From assembly GCA_951813255.1 (NCBI GenBank), contig OX638353.1, positions 3,334,782-3,398,781 on the forward strand: a DNA stretch of 64,000 nt, in the 5' to 3' direction. The stretch's first letter is position 1; each line of letters starts with the position of its first letter. Shown piece after piece: positions 62,148 through 64,000 of this stretch. The notes under the pieces are model-generated. The model ran no database searches and had not been told where the DNA came from. It saw only the letters and a list, made by a program, of their open reading frames with translations. The stretch is from an uncultured Dehalococcoidia bacterium (GTDB lineage Bacteria > Chloroflexota > Dehalococcoidia > Lucifugimonadales > JAAXIE01). The translations under genes were made by a program, and so were the position numbers.

Positions 62148-62651
62148 TTAGTCACCCGACTTCGTGCCGGCGTATTCCCAGAGGCAGACGTAGTCGTACT
62201 CGACTACGGATTCGTTGTGCTGGTTGGTGGCGGAGACGTGGAAGGTGAGGAACTTGTTGCCTCGGCGTTCGGACTTCTCGGAGACACGGGTAATGCTGGT
62301 GATGGTGTCGCCGGGTTGCACGTAGGACCCCTGGAAGTGGACTTTGGTGGAGACGAAGGGGGTGCTGCGCGGGTTGGACTGGGACTGTTCGGGGGCGATG
62401 TAGCCTTGGGCTTCGATGACGGCTGAGCGGCGCTGGGGGGCGTAGGTGTACATCATTGTAGGCGGGGCTATGGTGCCGGGCAGGCCCGCCTGTCTTGCTG
62501 CGCCGTCGCTGGTGTAGATGGGGTTCTCGTAGCGGACGGCGCGGCAGTAGTCGGCGATGTTCTCGCGGGTTACCTCGTAGACGTAGGCGGGTGCTTCGTC
62601 GCCGATCTGGGCTACGTCCCATTCGTAGATGGGTTCAGGCTGGACAGTCAT
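62148..62651 (-). CDS. MaoC-like hotdog protein, catalytic dyad not seen
   Basis: A 167-residue protein with one hotdog fold. PAYVYEVTRENIADYCRAV and AARQAGLPGTIAPPTMMYTY resemble the MaoC/FAS1-type dehydratase N-domain. The usual Asp-x4-His dyad (D-NP-H) reads YENPIYTSD, so both Asp and His are absent. In two-subunit hydratases, one partner lacks the dyad, so a second MaoC protein would be expected elsewhere. The later strand GSYVQPGDTITSITRV is standard. Convergent with the amidohydrolase, 9 bp apart. Confidence 0.75.
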   Translation of the reverse strand: MTVQPEPIYEWDVAQIGDEAPAYVYEVTRENIADYCRAVRYENPIYTSDGAARQAGLPGTIAPPTMMYTYAPQRRSAVIEAQGYIAPEQSQSNPRSTPFVSTKVHFQGSYVQPGDTITSITRVSEKSERRGNKFLTFHVSATNQHNESVVEYDYVCLWEYAGTKSGD

Positions 62652-62671
62652 GTTCGTTCTCTAGGCATCGG

Positions 62672-64000
62672 TTACTCCGGCACCGTCGACAGGATGAGGC
62701 GGGAGGGGTGCTCGCTGTCGTGGTAGATGGTGTTGATGGCGGACTGGGTGCGCCGGTTGAGGCCGAGGGGTTCGCCGGTGTTGGGGTTGACGTCGAAGCG
62801 GGGGAAATTGCTGCTGGAGATGTCGAGGCGGATGCGGTGACCTTTGGCGAAGAGGTTGCTGATGGGGAAGAGGGTCACGGTGAAGCGGTAGATTTCGCCG
62901 GGGGTCATGAATTCAGCTTTCTCGCGGGAGTCGCGGTAGCGGGCGCGGATGATGCCGTCGCCGATGTTGAGGGCGTAGCCGGAGGGGTAGTCGGCGCTGG
63001 GCGGATAGACGTCGACGAGCTTGGCGGTGAAGTCGGTGTCGACGGCGGTGGAGGAGGCCCATAATTCGACCTCGACGGGGCCGATGGCAAGGAGGTCCTG
63101 TTCCAGTGGAGGGGTCTCGAAGACGACCACGTCGTGGCGGCTGGCGAGGGGCAGGTAGGGCTCCTTGGAGGCGTAGAAGCGTTCGCCCTCGTGCTGGTTG
63201 AAGCCGCCGTTGGGGGTGACCATCTCGGTGCGGCTGCCACGTGGGACGGTTTCCGGGGCGACGCCTGGGGGGAGCTGCTTGACGTAGGCTAGGGATGAGA
63301 AGTTGCCTCCGACGGTGGGGACGGGGTTGTTGGGGTCGAACTCGTATTCAGAGGATGCTGCACGCTGGGTTTCCGGTTGTCCGTTGAGGGTTCCGTCGGC
63401 TTGGAGGTAGTAGGAGGCTTGGCGGGTGCCGGGGAGGGGCCATTCGGGGGCGTGACGCCAGCTTCCGCCGTGGTCCATGCGCCCGGATGAGAGCTTTCGA
63501 CCTGTGCCACCGCCCATGACGAAGAAGGTGAAGGGCGACTCGCCTTGTGGCTGATGAGTGCCTTCCTTGAGCCAGCGGTCGAACCAGCGGAGGTGGAAGT
63601 CGTCGAAGCTTTCCAAGGCTGCGCCGGGGCCGAAGTCAACGTCGCCGGAGTAGCTGAGTTCGGTGGTGTAGGTGCCGTGGGTCCAAGGGCCCATGATGGC
63701 GTGGATGGGGCCATTCTTGTGGGTGGCGAGGGCCTTGAAGCTGTCGGTGGTGGCCAAGGTGTAGGAGTCGTACCAGGCACCGACAAAGTAGGTGGGGACG
63801 TCGGAATACTGCTCGAGGTACTCCTCGACGCCGAAGCCGGGCTGGCGCCAGAAGTCGTCGTAGTCGGCCTTGGTGTAGATGTCGAAGAGCCAGCGTTCGT
63901 AGTTGGGGATCTGGGTGAGGGGGCTGTGGCCTTCCTTCAGGGGTAGCTGGGAGAGCCAGTCGCGGAAATCGGTGTGGTCGAGGGTGTCCTTGGCGCCGGG
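62672..64000 (-). CDS. CocE/NonD (X-Pro dipeptidyl-peptidase-like) hydrolase, partial
   Basis: At least 442 residues; the frame runs off the right edge of the window, so the N-terminus is missing. Visible portion: YERWLFDIYTKADYDDFWRQ, the alpha/beta-hydrolase part VPTYFVGAWYDSY, the likely catalytic His in IMGPWTHGTY, and the C-terminal jelly-roll lid (VVVFETPPLEQDLLAIGPVE, YRFTVTLFPISNLFAKGHR, LDISSSNFPRFDVNP). Family members hydrolyse esters, amides or beta-lactams (CocE, PepX). The catalytic Ser lies outside the window. Confidence 0.88.
   Translation of the reverse strand, partial: PGAKDTLDHTDFRDWLSQLPLKEGHSPLTQIPNYERWLFDIYTKADYDDFWRQPGFGVEEYLEQYSDVPTYFVGAWYDSYTLATTDSFKALATHKNGPIHAIMGPWTHGTYTTELSYSGDVDFGPGAALESFDDFHLRWFDRWLKEGTHQPQGESPFTFFVMGGGTGRKLSSGRMDHGGSWRHAPEWPLPGTRQASYYLQADGTLNGQPETQRAASSEYEFDPNNPVPTVGGNFSSLAYVKQLPPGVAPETVPRGSRTEMVTPNGGFNQHEGERFYASKEPYLPLASRHDVVVFETPPLEQDLLAIGPVEVELWASSTAVDTDFTAKLVDVYPPSADYPSGYALNIGDGIIRARYRDSREKAEFMTPGEIYRFTVTLFPISNLFAKGHRIRLDISSSNFPRFDVNPNTGEPLGLNRRTQSAINTIYHDSEHPSRLILSTVPE

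Overview
The window reads as bacterial chromosome with a mixed complement of core and accessory genes. Two CoxL-type molybdopterin hydroxylases, two Rieske oxygenases, a luciferase-like flavin enzyme, a TAT-less reductive-dehalogenase-like Fe-S protein, myo-inositol phospholipid genes and large Ig-like surface proteins together suggest a Chloroflexota lineage near Dehalococcoidia/SAR202. That placement is inference from gene content, not from a marker phylogeny.

Layout. 0-2.4 kb: a translationally coupled trio of unknown genes plus a decayed N-terminal fragment of a large gene. 2.4-5.2 kb: repeats, a MetE-like protein, a retropepsin-like protease and a VOC protein. 5.2-10.8 kb: two cell-surface proteins. 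10.8-11.9 kb: repeats, including an eight-copy 49-bp array. 11.9-19.2 kb: MBL hydrolase, BioY, dnaJ-prmA-rsmE, der-plsY-like and argF-like. 19.3-21 kb: a broken FlK-type thioesterase and a pentapeptide-TIR protein. 21-31.3 kb: RdhA-like protein, ThDP enzyme, EamA transporter, pstS-pstC-pstA without pstB, and the first CoxL-type gene. 31.4-37.8 kb: integrase remnant, CDF transporter, histidine kinase, RidA, HEPN-like protein and the second CoxL-type gene. 37.9-45.2 kb: pyrG, a frameshifted transaldolase, rho, enoyl-CoA hydratase, and rsmD-coaD with a coiled-coil gene. 45.5-48.4 kb: ino1, GT4 and a CDP-alcohol phosphotransferase. 48.6-53 kb: a disulfide oxidoreductase with in-frame TGA, ribH, a TPP riboswitch with thiG-thiE-thiS, and selD. 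53-64 kb: Rieske, AAA-PIN pair, Rieske, VOC, a SelW-like gene with in-frame TGA, tRNA-Asn, Usp, LLM oxidoreductase, amidohydrolase, MaoC-like protein and a partial CocE-type hydrolase.

The most notable result is a hidden selenocysteine system. Three genes are each interrupted by one in-frame TGA exactly at a redox-active position. In SelD the codon is residue 17, the E. coli Cys17 position (motif CAGUAAK). In a two-domain PDO/glutaredoxin-like protein it is residue 151 (motif UGFC). In a SelW/Rdx-like protein it is residue 27 (motif CVPU). Each TGA is followed by a short hairpin whose apical loop starts 21-26 nt downstream and has G at the first or second loop position, as described for bacterial SECIS elements. 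Naive gene calling would truncate all three. The presence of selD, itself a probable selenoprotein, supports the reading. selA, selB and selC are not in the window.

Other points: the second CoxL-type protein has Gln where the family has its catalytic Glu; the first has lost its start codon; the argF-like protein has HDMP instead of HCLP; the plsY-like protein lacks the GGKG lysine. The AAA-PIN pair and the pentapeptide-TIR protein are candidate defence or toxin modules.
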